Assembly: GCF_028550435.1 (NCBI RefSeq)
Contig: NZ_JAQQKV010000001.1
Location: forward strand, 1,488,001-1,552,000
From: Asticcacaulis machinosus
Lineage (GTDB): Bacteria; Pseudomonadota; Alphaproteobacteria; Caulobacterales; Caulobacteraceae
Direction: 5' to 3'
DNA length: 64,000 nt
Shown here: piece by piece, positions 18,180 through 26,793 of the stretch
Layout of the letters: every line of letters begins with the position of its first letter
Numbering within the stretch: position 1 is the first letter of the stretch
The notes under the pieces: generated by a model
Seen by the model: only the letters and a program-made list of their open reading frames with translations
What the model was told of the DNA's origin: nothing
Databases searched by the model: none
Program-made: the position numbers and the translations under genes

Positions 18180-18944
18180 ATGCCCCTGCGTTTTACATCT
18201 GCCTGTCTTGCTCTGTTGATGGTGACGGTCTCAGCGTCTCCCTTGCTGGCACAGGACGCCGCGCAGACCAATGACGGCCCGATCTCCACCAATGTCAGCG
18301 GGATCAAGTCGCAACTGCTGCACACCCCGCAGATCGAAGACGCCCCAAAGGACGATTTTGGTAAGGTGGCGTGGTGCCACGGCGCCCTGTCCGGACACAT
18401 GATGATGGCCGAACGCATCAGCGCGGTCGAGCCGCTGAGCAAGGACATGCAGGCGATCGGCCAATCTTACCTGCGCGCCTATGAGGCCGCCCTTACCCTG
18501 TCTAAAGACGGCAAAACCGAAAAAGGTCGCAAACGCGCCGAACTGGCCCGCCAAAACGGCTATGACGGTTGGGAAGAAGCCCGTCGCGCTGATCTGGATA
18601 AGGCCGTCGGTGCCTATGTCACCTGGTCTTTGCCCGGCGTGTGTGAAACCGCAGCACTTAACATTTCCGGTCGGCCGAAGCTGTTTTCGGAGTTACAAAC
18701 CGAAGATGAAGCCCGTATTGTGACCGAGGCCCTGAAGCCCGCCTCGGAACGGACGGCCTTAGATGTTCATCAGCCCAAGGCGCGGGAATCGCGCGTGTTG
18801 GGCGATGAACCACCTCCCGCCGCCACGTCGGAAGTCAAACCGGAACCCGCCAGCCTGACCGCTGAGGCCGCGCCGTCTGATGATAGACCCTCATGGGCGG
18901 ACGGACTAAAAAGCCGGTTGGGCTGGGGCAAGAAAAAGAACTAA
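18180..18944 (+). CDS. Secreted protein of unknown function
   Basis: 254 residues. Residues 1-24 (FTSACLALLMVTVSASPLLA) form a clear signal peptide with an ALA-Q-like cleavage site, so the protein is exported. The mature part is mainly helical, with a conserved-looking WCHGALSGHMMMAERI stretch near residue 62, a second cysteine near residue 150, and a proline- and alanine-rich charged C-terminus ending GWGKKKN. I do not recognise a domain. It is transcribed away from the DnaJ-like gene and is followed by the DUF1294 gene. Confidence 0.7.
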   Translation: MPLRFTSACLALLMVTVSASPLLAQDAAQTNDGPISTNVSGIKSQLLHTPQIEDAPKDDFGKVAWCHGALSGHMMMAERISAVEPLSKDMQAIGQSYLRAYEAALTLSKDGKTEKGRKRAELARQNGYDGWEEARRADLDKAVGAYVTWSLPGVCETAALNISGRPKLFSELQTEDEARIVTEALKPASERTALDVHQPKARESRVLGDEPPPAATSEVKPEPASLTAEAAPSDDRPSWADGLKSRLGWGKKKN

Positions 18945-18994
18945 ATACCGCTTAATCCCGATTAACCATATTTCTGAACCTGATTTTCAGGGTT

Positions 18995-19300
18995 TTGAGC
19001 CACAGTCGCCTTATGACGATATGGCTTTATCTGATGGCTTACCTCGGCGTGGTCAACTTTTTGACCTATGCCGTCTGGGCTATGGACAAGACATATGCGA
19101 CCCACGGCGCCCGCAGGGTGTCTGAGCGGCGCCTGCTGGGGCTATGCCTGCTGGGCGGGTGGCCGTCGGCCTTGATCGGCACCTACAGGCTGCGTCACAA
19201 GTCATCAAAGCCCTCTTTTCTGATCAAGATGTACAGCCTGATTGTTCTGCAACTCAGCGGTTTGGGCGGGCTGATCTGGTACGCCACCGCCGCGGTTTAG
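18995..19300 (+). CDS. DUF1294 family membrane protein
   Basis: 101-residue protein with two or three membrane helices. The block RRVSERRLLGLCLLGGWPSALIG, then RLRHKSSKPSFLIKMY, is the DUF1294 signature; the function of the family is not known. A TTG at 18995 with AGGG upstream is used here, but the ATG at 19013 is also possible. Its TAG stop lies inside the start of a dispersed alphaproteobacterial repeat. Confidence 0.83.
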   Translation: MSHSRLMTIWLYLMAYLGVVNFLTYAVWAMDKTYATHGARRVSERRLLGLCLLGGWPSALIGTYRLRHKSSKPSFLIKMYSLIVLQLSGLGGLIWYATAAV

Positions 19301-19405
19301 AGCACGTCCCGATCTGATTGGATCGGAACGACGCTCTAAAGTTTTGGTTTAACGCGCATTTGAGTCCGAAAACCGTTGCACACTTTTCGGAATGCGCTCC
19401 AGGTT
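19298..19405. repeat. Dispersed alphaproteobacterial palindromic repeat
   Basis: About 108 bp of intergenic repeat made of two palindromic modules. One is TCCCGATCTGATTGGATCGG within AGAGC boundary sequences (19300-19340). The other is TCCGAAAACCGTTGCACAC followed by TTTTCGGAATGCGCTC (19361-19401). Sequences of this kind recur between genes in Rhizobiales and Caulobacterales. The repeat begins in the DUF1294 stop codon and lies about 40 bases before the glycosyltransferase gene. No function is assigned. Confidence 0.6.
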
Positions 19406-19440
19406 ATTGTAAAGCTACAGTTTGCTGATATGGATGCGTC

Positions 19441-20238
19441 ATGACCGACGCACACTCCGCCCTGCCCCTGTCCTGCTATATCCGCACCCACAACGAAGCG
19501 CGTAACATCGAAAATGTTGTTCGCGCCGCCCTGAGTGTGGCTGATGAAGTTATTGTCATCGACGCGGGATCAAACGACGGCACCGCGCAAATTGCCGAAG
19601 CGGCGGGCGCGAAAGTCATCCACAATCCGTGGCCCGGCAATGGCTTTCAAAAACGCATCGGCGAAGAGGCCTGCCGCCATGACTGGCTGCTGGATATTGA
19701 TGGCGATGAGGTCATCACGCCGGAACTGGCCGCCGAGATCAGGGCATTGTTTGCACAGGGCGAGCCGCCTGCATCCGTCTATGAGATCAAGATGGTCCAT
19801 GCCCCGCCCGCCGGTGAGCCGTGGTGGGGGTTCAATCCGTCGTTCCGGCGCAAGCTCTATGACCGGCGCAAATACCGCATGCCGGAACACAAGATCTGGG
19901 ATCAGTTGCCGATCCCCAAGAATGAGGCCGTGCCGACGCTCAAAGGCATTCTGCTGCACTATGCCTTTAAGGACGTGGAGCACGTGGTCGCCAAATATAA
20001 TGGCCGCTCCACCGCCCGCGCCCGCGACGGTAAGCGTAAGTCGAAGGCGTCGCTTAAGCTGCGCCTATGGTTTGGGTTGCCGGTCTATTTCCTGAAACAG
20101 TTTGCCGGTCGCGGCCTGTGGCGGGCGGGCACTTACGGTCTGATTTTCGCAGTGTTGTCGGCCTATATGCGCTGGCTGCGCGATGCCAAGATGTATGAGG
20201 CCATCCTGTTTGAGGAACGCGCAAAAGCCCGGCGTTAA
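19441..20238 (+). CDS. Family 2 glycosyltransferase (WaaE/KdtX-like)
   Basis: 265-residue inverting glycosyltransferase of the GT2 family. The N-terminal nucleotide-binding region reads LSCYIRTHNEARNIENVV, then VIVIDAGSNDGT, and the metal-binding DxD-type motif is LLDIDGDE. NPSFRRKLYDRRKYRMP and the basic C-terminal region with two hydrophobic stretches resemble lipopolysaccharide core glucosyltransferases (WaaE/KdtX). The acceptor is therefore probably a surface glycolipid on the cytoplasmic face of the inner membrane. There is no neighbouring LPS gene, so the acceptor is inferred from family only. Confidence 0.85.
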   Translation: MTDAHSALPLSCYIRTHNEARNIENVVRAALSVADEVIVIDAGSNDGTAQIAEAAGAKVIHNPWPGNGFQKRIGEEACRHDWLLDIDGDEVITPELAAEIRALFAQGEPPASVYEIKMVHAPPAGEPWWGFNPSFRRKLYDRRKYRMPEHKIWDQLPIPKNEAVPTLKGILLHYAFKDVEHVVAKYNGRSTARARDGKRKSKASLKLRLWFGLPVYFLKQFAGRGLWRAGTYGLIFAVLSAYMRWLRDAKMYEAILFEERAKARR

Positions 20239-20318
20239 CCGGTTTTCGTAAAGCTTTCTCAATACCGGCCTTTTAATCACCACCTCACGGCGGACAGGTA
20301 TCATCCGACCGATTTGAG

Positions 20319-20543
20319 ATGAGTATGAGTGCTGTAAACAGTTTGCTAAATGTGCGGGGCGCCCTGAGCCACACCACGCACCTGAACCCGATCGGATCGA
20401 CCTATTATCGCAACCGTGACGGCTATACGTCGCGCGATGTCCGCGATCATCCCCGTGTTCCCAATCTCACGGCCACCAACCACGCCGCTCAGGCGGTACG
20501 GGTTACACTATCACCCGCGGCCCAGGCGCTTATGAAGGGCTAA
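20319..20543 (+). CDS. Small protein of unknown function
   Basis: 74-residue, polar and basic protein without membrane segments. The middle is rich in Thr, Tyr, Asn and Arg, and the end TLSPAAQALMKG resembles the C-terminus of some small Caulobacterales proteins I cannot name. An ATG at 20325 is also possible. It follows the glycosyltransferase gene by 80 bases in the same direction. Confidence 0.5.
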   Translation: MSMSAVNSLLNVRGALSHTTHLNPIGSTYYRNRDGYTSRDVRDHPRVPNLTATNHAAQAVRVTLSPAAQALMKG

Positions 20544-20554
20544 TCCGGCATCTT

Positions 20555-21193
20555 TTAAGTATCTGTGCCGACATCGTCCCAATCGCCGTCTTCGTAATTA
20601 ATCAGCCAGTTGAGCGCCTGATGGCGTTCGCGCACCACGCTTGGGTGAAGGTTCGCGGGCGGCTCGGCACCCTCGAGTCCCGCCTGACGCACGGCCCAGT
20701 GCAGGCGGTAGATCAGGTCGGCTTCGTCAAGGATTTCATGGACATCGCGGTGGCCGATACGGGTGATATCGGGGTGATTAAACCCGATCCAGTAGTCGAT
20801 AACATCAGACACATCGACCTCATCATCGGGGAACCATAGCTCAGGATAAACCCCGATCGCCCACATCAACGGGATAGCGGCTTCAATGCGCCATGAAAAC
20901 TGAATGGCAGCATTTTCCGCAATTTCATCAGCCTCCAGGAACGCCTGCTCTTTCGGTGATAAGTGTTCGGCCAGATCATGTTTACGAACATAGGCCCGCG
21001 CGACGGAAACGTCATTCTTGATCGCCGCATTGGCCACGGTGGCAAGGCACATGGCGCGGCGCACAATCTCAGCCCCTGAGCGGATTTTAACGTCCGCCGC
21101 CTCTTCGATCTCCGGCAGGGTGCCGAGCACCGGCACGCCTTTGGATTTCAGGAACGCGATGGATTTTTGTTTGCGGATTTCGGATTCAGACAT
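20555..21193 (-). CDS. DUF4272 domain-containing protein
   Basis: 212-residue soluble protein. IRKQKSIAFLKSKGVPVLGTLP at the start and AEIVRRAMCLATVANAAI near residue 50 match the DUF4272 family, which is found in bacteria and has no known activity. The ATG at 21193 is preceded by AGAAG at seven bases. That ribosome binding site is formed by the edge of the palindromic element at 21203, so the insertion may have shaped this gene's leader. A start at 21223 would lie inside the element and is rejected. Confidence 0.8.
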   Translation of the reverse strand: MSESEIRKQKSIAFLKSKGVPVLGTLPEIEEAADVKIRSGAEIVRRAMCLATVANAAIKNDVSVARAYVRKHDLAEHLSPKEQAFLEADEIAENAAIQFSWRIEAAIPLMWAIGVYPELWFPDDEVDVSDVIDYWIGFNHPDITRIGHRDVHEILDEADLIYRLHWAVRQAGLEGAEPPANLHPSVVRERHQALNWLINYEDGDWDDVGTDT

Positions 21194-21202
21194 GAAATAT
21201 CT

Positions 21203-21712
21203 TCTTAAGAACTCCCCCTGCAACAGGGGGAGCTTTTATTTGATGATTTTTCATCAAATAAAAGAGGGGGTAAACTTATGGCGTGAACAATTTCAGGCGG
21301 TTCAAGGTTACAACAATAATCCCTTCAACCACCTCTACAGGATTTGCCAATACATCCGTTGCTTGAATCCTGTAAACCTCAAGACCTTTATCCCGCAGCC
21401 ATTTATCGCGGATAATATCGCGCTCTGGGCGGTCGCCGATATCGTGCGCCATACCGTCAATTTCGATGACTAGCCGCGCCCTTGAACAATAGAAATCTGC
21501 GACATAGGGGCCGATGGGATATTGCCTGCGAAAGACAGGGCGGCCAATTATACGCTGCTTTAACCGCGTCCAGACCAACATCTCAGGTAACGACATATCT
21601 GCGCGTAACGCCTTCGCTGCACAGCGCATGTCGTTGGTCATTTTACCCCCTCTTCTATTTGATCCATAAGATCAAATAGAAGCTCCCCCTGCAACAGGGG
21701 GAGTTCTTAAGA
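21203..21712. mobile_element. DUF559 gene cassette bounded by hairpin-rich inverted repeats
   Basis: A 510-bp unit. Its ends share an 18-bp perfect terminal inverted repeat, TCTTAAGAACTCCCCCTG at 21203-21220 and the complement at 21695-21712. Reading inward, each end has a CCCCC/GGGGG hairpin, then a second stem-loop (left 21232-21264, right 21652-21683), then AGAGGGGGTAAA. The inner stems differ in sequence between ends but each stays self-complementary. The only gene is DUF559, which fills the interior. The metH stop codon lies in the right terminal repeat, and the DUF4272 ribosome binding site touches the left one. A gene-less version lies at 4951-5090. Confidence 0.75.
21276..21641 (-). 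CDS. DUF559 (Vsr-like) endonuclease-domain protein
   Basis: 121-residue protein of the DUF559 family, related to the Vsr and PD-(D/E)XK nuclease fold. The N-terminus ALRADMSLPEMLVWTRLK contains the conserved glutamate and LW. The core is FRRQYPIGPYVADFYC, then RLVIEIDGMAHD, giving the likely catalytic D and ExD plus histidine, and the end is DVLANPVEVVEGI. Activity has not been shown for most members. The gene runs from hairpin end to hairpin end: the ATG is five bases from the right TACCCCC arm and the TAA stop touches the left arm. This suggests gene and repeats move or are maintained as a unit. Confidence 0.88.
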   Translation of the reverse strand: MTNDMRCAAKALRADMSLPEMLVWTRLKQRIIGRPVFRRQYPIGPYVADFYCSRARLVIEIDGMAHDIGDRPERDIIRDKWLRDKGLEVYRIQATDVLANPVEVVEGIIVVTLNRLKLFTP

Positions 21713-24370
21713 CGGTATATAATTCAAAATCGGAGACAACCACCGCTCGGCCTCATCAACAGCCCAGCCCTTGCGGCGGGCATAGTCTTCGACCTGATCT
21801 TTTTCGATCTTGCCGACGCCGAAATAATGGGCTTTCGGGTGCGCAAAATAGAGCCCCGACACCGACGCCGGTGGGGTCATGGCCAAGCTTTCGGTCAGTT
21901 CCATACCCGTCCGCGCCCGCGCATCCAGCAGGTCAAACAGCGTCCATTTTTCGGTATGATCAGGCTGCGCCGGATAGCCCGGCGCCGGACGGATACCCTT
22001 ATACTGCTCGGCAATCAGACCGGCGATATCGAGGTCTTCGTCAACCGCATAGGCCCACAGTTCACGGCGCACCTTTTTATGCAGGCTTTCCGCAAAGGCT
22101 TCGGCCAGACGATCGGCCAGAGCGGTGGCCAGAATGGCGTTATAATCATCGCCAGCATCTTTGAACTTTTTGGCGATTTCCAGCTCACCATGCCCTGCCG
22201 TGACCGCAAAGCCGCCAATCCAGTCGGGCGTGCCATATGGTGCCACAAAATCCGATAGCGCCAGATTGCTCTGGTCGGCGCGCGGTTTTTTCATCTGTTG
22301 GCGCAGGGTGTGGAACTTGGCGATAACCTTGGTCCGCGTCTCATCTTCATAGACTTCGATATCGTCATCGTCGGTGGCATTGGCAGGCCAGAACCCGACC
22401 ACGCCGCGCGCTTCAAACCATTTCTCGGTCAGGATGCGCGCCAGCATTTCCTGCGCGTCTTTGTACAATCCACGCGCCGCTTCACCAACGATATCGTCCT
22501 CTAAGATATCCGGGAACCGCCCCGCCAGTTCCCAGGTCGCAAAGAATGGTGTCCAGTCGATATGCTCGGCCAGATCATTCAGATCATAGGGACTGAACGT
22601 GCGCACGCCCAGAAAGGTTGGTGCGACCGGCGGTTCCGCAACAAAATCAATCAAGAATTTGCGCTCACGCGCTTCGTTAAGGTCTGAGCGGGGCTTGTTA
22701 TCGCCCTTGCCGTAAGCGTCTCGTACCTTGACGTAATCGGCCTTGGTATCAGCCACAAATTTCGGTTTATCGGTCTCACTCAGCAATTGCGACACCACCC
22801 CCACAGCGCGGGAGGCGTCGAGCACATAGACCACCTGATCATTGGAATAGCCCGGTTCGATCTTGACCGCCGTGTGGGTTTTGGAGGTCGTCGCCCCACC
22901 GATCAGCAGCGGAATATCAAAGCCGGTGCGCTGCATTTCGCGCGCCACAAACACCATTTCATCAAGGCTCGGTGTGATCAGGCCGCTCAGGCCAATCATA
23001 TCGACCTTATGTTCCTTCGCTTCGGCCAGAATCCGATCCGCCGGCACCATGACGCCCAGGTCGATGACTTCGTAATTATTACATTGCAACACAACGCCGA
23101 CGATATTTTTGCCGATATCGTGGACGTCGCCCTTAACCGTCGCCATCAGGATCTTGCCCGCCGCCTGATAGGCTCCGCCGTCGGCGACATGCTGCTGCTT
23201 TTCCGCTTCCATAAAGGGCATGAGGTAGGCCACGGATTGCTTCATGACGCGGGCGGATTTCACGACCTGCGGCAGGAACATCTTGCCGGCCCCGAACAGG
23301 TCACCGACCACGTTCATCCCGGCCATCAGCGGCCCTTCGATGACGTGCAGAGGGCGCGCGGCTTGCAGGCGGGCCTCTTCGGTGTCGGCATCGATAAATT
23401 CGGTGATGCCATTGACCAGCGCGTGTTTCAGGCGCTCCTCAACTGTCCCTTCGCGCCAGGCCAGCGTCTTAGCCTCGACCTGACCTTTTTCGCCTTTGTA
23501 CTTGGGCGCGAGATCAACCAGATATTCCGTGTTCGATACGTTATGCCGCTGGGGCCGGTTCAAAATAACGTCTTCGACGGCCTCACGCAGTTCCGGGTCG
23601 ATGTCGTCATAGACCGGCAGGTCACCGGCATTGACGATGCCCATGTCCATGCCAGCATTAATGGCGTGGTAGAGGAACACCGAGTGGATCGCGCGGCGCA
23701 CGGGCTCATTGCCGCGGAAGGAGAACGACACGTTCGACACCCCGCCCGATATGCGCGCATAGGGCAAGGTCGCCTTGATGACCTTAACGGCCTCAATAAA
23801 ATCGACGGCGTAGTTATCGTGCTCTTCGATCCCCGTCGCGACCGCGAATATATTAGGGTCGAAAATGATGTCTTCAGCCGGAAACCCGACCTCGTTCACC
23901 AGAATATTATAGGCGCGGGTGCAGATTTCGATCTTGCGCTTGGCCGTGTCGGCCTGGCCCACCTCATCAAACGCCATGACCACGACGGCGGCCCCGTAAC
24001 GCAGACATTTAATGGCCTCGGCGCGGAACTTATCCTCGCCCTCCTTCATGGAGATCGAGTTGACGATGGCCTTGCCCTGCACGCACTTCAGGCCGGTCTC
24101 GATCACTTCCCATTTGGAACTGTCTATCATCACCGGCACGCGGGCGATATCGGGTTCCGCCGCCAGCAGATTCAGATAGGTGCGCATGGCCACCACCGAA
24201 TCGAGCAGGCCTTCGTCCATGTTTACGTCGATGATCGCCGCCCCGGCCTCGACCTGCTGACGCGCGACATCGAGCGCGGCGCTATAATTGCCCTCGATGA
24301 CCAGTTTCTTGAACTTGGCGGAGCCGGTGACGTTGGTGCGTTCACCGATATTGATAAAGGAAGGTCGCAT
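21707..24370 (-). CDS. metH: Methionine synthase, folate/cobalamin/activation subunit
   Basis: 887-residue C-terminal part of cobalamin-dependent methionine synthase. Domains in order: pterin-binding barrel ([16 protein letters not shown] at the start, then [11 protein letters not shown]), the cobalamin cap near residue 310-400, the cobalamin domain with [14 protein letters not shown] (the histidine ligates cobalt), and the SAM-binding activation domain with [16 protein letters not shown] near residue 800. It lacks the homocysteine domain, which is encoded separately at 25661-26725. Its ATG shares a base with the TAA stop of the upstream gene, so it is translationally coupled. Its stop lies in the DUF559 element's terminal repeat. 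Confidence 0.96.
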   Translation of the reverse strand: MRPSFINIGERTNVTGSAKFKKLVIEGNYSAALDVARQQVEAGAAIIDVNMDEGLLDSVVAMRTYLNLLAAEPDIARVPVMIDSSKWEVIETGLKCVQGKAIVNSISMKEGEDKFRAEAIKCLRYGAAVVVMAFDEVGQADTAKRKIEICTRAYNILVNEVGFPAEDIIFDPNIFAVATGIEEHDNYAVDFIEAVKVIKATLPYARISGGVSNVSFSFRGNEPVRRAIHSVFLYHAINAGMDMGIVNAGDLPVYDDIDPELREAVEDVILNRPQRHNVSNTEYLVDLAPKYKGEKGQVEAKTLAWREGTVEERLKHALVNGITEFIDADTEEARLQAARPLHVIEGPLMAGMNVVGDLFGAGKMFLPQVVKSARVMKQSVAYLMPFMEAEKQQHVADGGAYQAAGKILMATVKGDVHDIGKNIVGVVLQCNNYEVIDLGVMVPADRILAEAKEHKVDMIGLSGLITPSLDEMVFVAREMQRTGFDIPLLIGGATTSKTHTAVKIEPGYSNDQVVYVLDASRAVGVVSQLLSETDKPKFVADTKADYVKVRDAYGKGDNKPRSDLNEARERKFLIDFVAEPPVAPTFLGVRTFSPYDLNDLAEHIDWTPFFATWELAGRFPDILEDDIVGEAARGLYKDAQEMLARILTEKWFEARGVVGFWPANATDDDDIEVYEDETRTKVIAKFHTLRQQMKKPRADQSNLALSDFVAPYGTPDWIGGFAVTAGHGELEIAKKFKDAGDDYNAILATALADRLAEAFAESLHKKVRRELWAYAVDEDLDIAGLIAEQYKGIRPAPGYPAQPDHTEKWTLFDLLDARARTGMELTESLAMTPPASVSGLYFAHPKAHYFGVGKIEKDQVEDYARRKGWAVDEAERWLSPILNYIPS

Positions 24371-25008
24371 TAATTCGGATCATAATTTTTGATTTTTAGA
24401 AGCTGCACTTGGCGCTTCACAAGCGTCTTGATGTCCCTGTAAGCCTGATCAGAATCAAGTGCAATCGCTTCACGATCTAATTTGTCAGCCAACGCACAAA
24501 GAGATACATAAAATCTTCGGCAGCTCACGCTTCTTAAAAGGATACTGTTAAGAACATTGGTTTCAAAAACCTGTCGTGACGACATGATTTCGGACTTCCC
24601 CGCTTCGTAATAGCCCAGATCACGGCGTCCAAGCATATGCTTGACGCAGTTTTCAGACCAGCGGGTGAACAGGTCAACAGAGATCAGACCTTTAGCGAAA
24701 TACTCCCATTCAAGTTCACGCTGTTGCCAATACTGATAATAATATTGCAAAACTTCGTGGCGCGTTATGGTTGCATCACCAGCCTGGAACCGCCCCTGCA
24801 AGTCACGGCGCATAGCGGCAGTGCGCGTGAAATTCTCATAAAATTGCAGCAGGGCCTGTCCCGATATTTCACCCGCCGAAAGCCGCGCCTGAGCTTTTAT
24901 TTGCAGAAATGCAACAAATACAGAAATCGCAATTACAGGAAAAGCCAAAATAGATATAAAGCTTTCCAAATCCTGCCAATTACTAATTTTCCAGTTTATA
25001 TCCATCAT
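24370..25008 (-). CDS. Membrane-anchored protein, first of a paralogous pair in metH
   Basis: 212 residues, family not recognised. One N-terminal membrane segment ([19 protein letters not shown], residues about 22-40) leads into a helical cytoplasmic domain with [29 protein letters not shown] and [14 protein letters not shown]. These blocks align with the neighbouring gene, so the two are tandem paralogues. The stop overlaps the metH start (TAATG), so it is cotranslated with metH. A methionine one codon later (25005) is an equally good start. Confidence 0.72.
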   Translation of the reverse strand: MMDINWKISNWQDLESFISILAFPVIAISVFVAFLQIKAQARLSAGEISGQALLQFYENFTRTAAMRRDLQGRFQAGDATITRHEVLQYYYQYWQQRELEWEYFAKGLISVDLFTRWSENCVKHMLGRRDLGYYEAGKSEIMSSRQVFETNVLNSILLRSVSCRRFYVSLCALADKLDREAIALDSDQAYRDIKTLVKRQVQLLKIKNYDPN

Positions 25009-25018
25009 AGCACAACAA

Positions 25019-25636
25019 TCACAAACTTTTTATACTACGTTTATTCATATAACTTTGAATATATTTTGAAACCTCAGACATCCTCTTATCTTTTGGTATA
25101 ATGCCATGCTCATACCGCCCCACACCGATTTGATAAAGTCCCAGATAGAATTCGTAAAAATAATGATGATTTTTATAAACACTATCAATAAATTTAGTAA
25201 CAAATACATCTCTAGAATTCAGATTTTGGTGGATGCCTTCTTTGTCAAAATATGGCACATCAAGTTCACCTGACATCATTCCATAACTATATAAACACCA
25301 CCCTCGAAAGGTATGATAAGGAATAAGCCCGGCTTCAAAAAAGTCCCATTGGTGACTGGTATGAAGCCAGTACTTGGCATAGTATGTATAAGCCGTTCGA
25401 TAATTTATGGTTTTATCGTCGCGCTCATATCGTTCCTTCAGGTTCTGTAAATAGTCTGAGATAAGGCGATATCCGGCACTGTTTGATGCAAGCCCATTAA
25501 ATGTCAGATCCTTACGACTTATATCGGCCTGGATTCTGATTTGCCTGAAAGCCAGATAGACAGATAAAAGAATAAACGGAGCCGAAAACGCTGTAACTAT
25601 ACCGCCCACATCTTCCCATGATTTGATCTCAAGCAT
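25019..25636 (-). CDS. Membrane-anchored protein, second of a paralogous pair in metH
   Basis: 205 residues, family not recognised. The layout copies its neighbour: WEDVGGIVTAF start, one membrane segment (APFILLSVYLAFRQIRIQA), then YTYYAKYWLHTSHQWDFF, GLIPYHTFRGW and SRDVFVTKFIDSV. The gene is markedly richer in A and T than metH on either side, which suggests it was acquired. It lies 10 bases before its paralogue and 24 bases after the homocysteine-binding part of MetH, in the same operon. Confidence 0.72.
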   Translation of the reverse strand: MLEIKSWEDVGGIVTAFSAPFILLSVYLAFRQIRIQADISRKDLTFNGLASNSAGYRLISDYLQNLKERYERDDKTINYRTAYTYYAKYWLHTSHQWDFFEAGLIPYHTFRGWCLYSYGMMSGELDVPYFDKEGIHQNLNSRDVFVTKFIDSVYKNHHYFYEFYLGLYQIGVGRYEHGIIPKDKRMSEVSKYIQSYMNKRSIKSL

Positions 25637-25660
25637 CCCCGCCCCCGCGTAAAACCAGTT

Positions 25661-26725
25661 TTATATTAACTCAAACGGTTCTAGCCCCGCAAGGCGCATG
25701 GCCTTGGGGCGGTCAGGCACAGGGCGCGGTGTGATGCCGCGCACTTCATCGGCCACATGGCGGATATGATCGGGCGTGGTGCCGCAGCAGCCGCCCAGGA
25801 TATTGACGATCCCGTCTTTCGCCCATTCATGCAGTTCGTGGGCGGTCTCATGAGGTTGCTCATCATACTGCCCCATAGCATTGGGCAGGCCGGCATTGGG
25901 ATAGGCGGCCACCAGCGTATCGGCCACCCGCGACAGCTCCGCGATATGCGGGCGCATCAGATCGGCCCCTAACGCGCAGTTAAAGCCAATCGCGAACGGC
26001 TTGGCGTGCTTGACCGAGTTCCAGAAGGCCTCGGCGGTCTGGCCTGACAAAGTGCGTCCCGACCGGTCGGTGATCGTGCCCGAAATCCAGATCGGCAGCT
26101 TTTCCTGTTCTTCGTCTTCGAGGTCTAAAATCGCCTTCAACGCGGCCTTGCAGTTGAGCGTATCGGTAATGGTTTCAATCAGATAGAGATCGACCCCGCC
26201 CTGATAGAGCGCCCTCACCTGCTGCTTATAGGCCTCATAGACCTGATCAAAGGTCACCAGCCGTGCGCCGGGATCGTTCACGTCCGACGACATGCTGAGC
26301 ATCTTGTTCAGCGGCCCGATGGAGCCGGCGGCAAAGCGCGGTTTATGCGGCTCCTTGGCCGTCCACGCATCGGCGGCGGCGCGGGCCAGCTTGGCGCCTT
26401 CATAATTGATGTCCCAACACGCCTGCGCATCCAGATGATAATCATCCTGAGCAATCGTGGTGGCCGAAAAGGTATTGGTCTCACTGATATCCGCACCAGC
26501 CTCGAAATAGGCATTGTGCAGGTCGGTGATGATATCCGGCCGCGTCAGGCACAATATATCATTATTGCCCTTCATCTGGCCGACGTGATCCGCAAAGCGC
26601 TCACCGCGAAAGTCTTCTTCGCTCAGGTCACGGCGCTGAATCATCACGCCCCATGAGCCATCCAAAATCAGAATGCGCTCTTTGGAAGCGGCATAAAGCG
26701 CTTCAATGCGTTCGGAGCGGGTCAT
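25661..26725 (-). CDS. Methionine synthase, homocysteine-binding subunit
   Basis: 354-residue homocysteine S-methyltransferase domain that forms the first module of cobalamin-dependent methionine synthase. The barrel start ILILDGSWGVMIQRRDL, the zinc ligand in GFNCALGADLM and the two zinc cysteines in NILGGCCGTTPDHI are all present, so the zinc site is complete. It works with the larger MetH part at 21707-24370; separate genes for these modules are common in Caulobacterales. The ATG at 26725 has AAGGTG eight bases upstream, while an ATG at 26767 adds an unconserved leader. Confidence 0.94.
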   Translation of the reverse strand: MTRSERIEALYAASKERILILDGSWGVMIQRRDLSEEDFRGERFADHVGQMKGNNDILCLTRPDIITDLHNAYFEAGADISETNTFSATTIAQDDYHLDAQACWDINYEGAKLARAAADAWTAKEPHKPRFAAGSIGPLNKMLSMSSDVNDPGARLVTFDQVYEAYKQQVRALYQGGVDLYLIETITDTLNCKAALKAILDLEDEEQEKLPIWISGTITDRSGRTLSGQTAEAFWNSVKHAKPFAIGFNCALGADLMRPHIAELSRVADTLVAAYPNAGLPNAMGQYDEQPHETAHELHEWAKDGIVNILGGCCGTTPDHIRHVADEVRGITPRPVPDRPKAMRLAGLEPFELI

Positions 26726-26793
26726 AGGGTAAGCACCTTTTAGTTTAAGCCATTTCGCGGTCATCACTCAGTTATGCGCATGACGTGCGGTTT

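Noticed and set aside
18951..18966. TTAATCCCGATTAACC before the DUF1294 gene as a CtrA box
   Set aside because: The half-sites are six, not seven, bases apart and the neighbouring gene has no cell-cycle link.
21203..21712. TTAA at both edges of the DUF559 element as a piggyBac-like target duplication
   Set aside because: TTAA lies inside the 18-bp terminal repeat itself, so it is not an independent duplication, and the gene-less element at 4951 does not show it on both sides.
22787..24373. A 528-codon open frame on the plus strand
   Set aside because: It is antisense to the conserved metH domains and reads as a histidine- and aspartate-rich shadow without a ribosome binding site.
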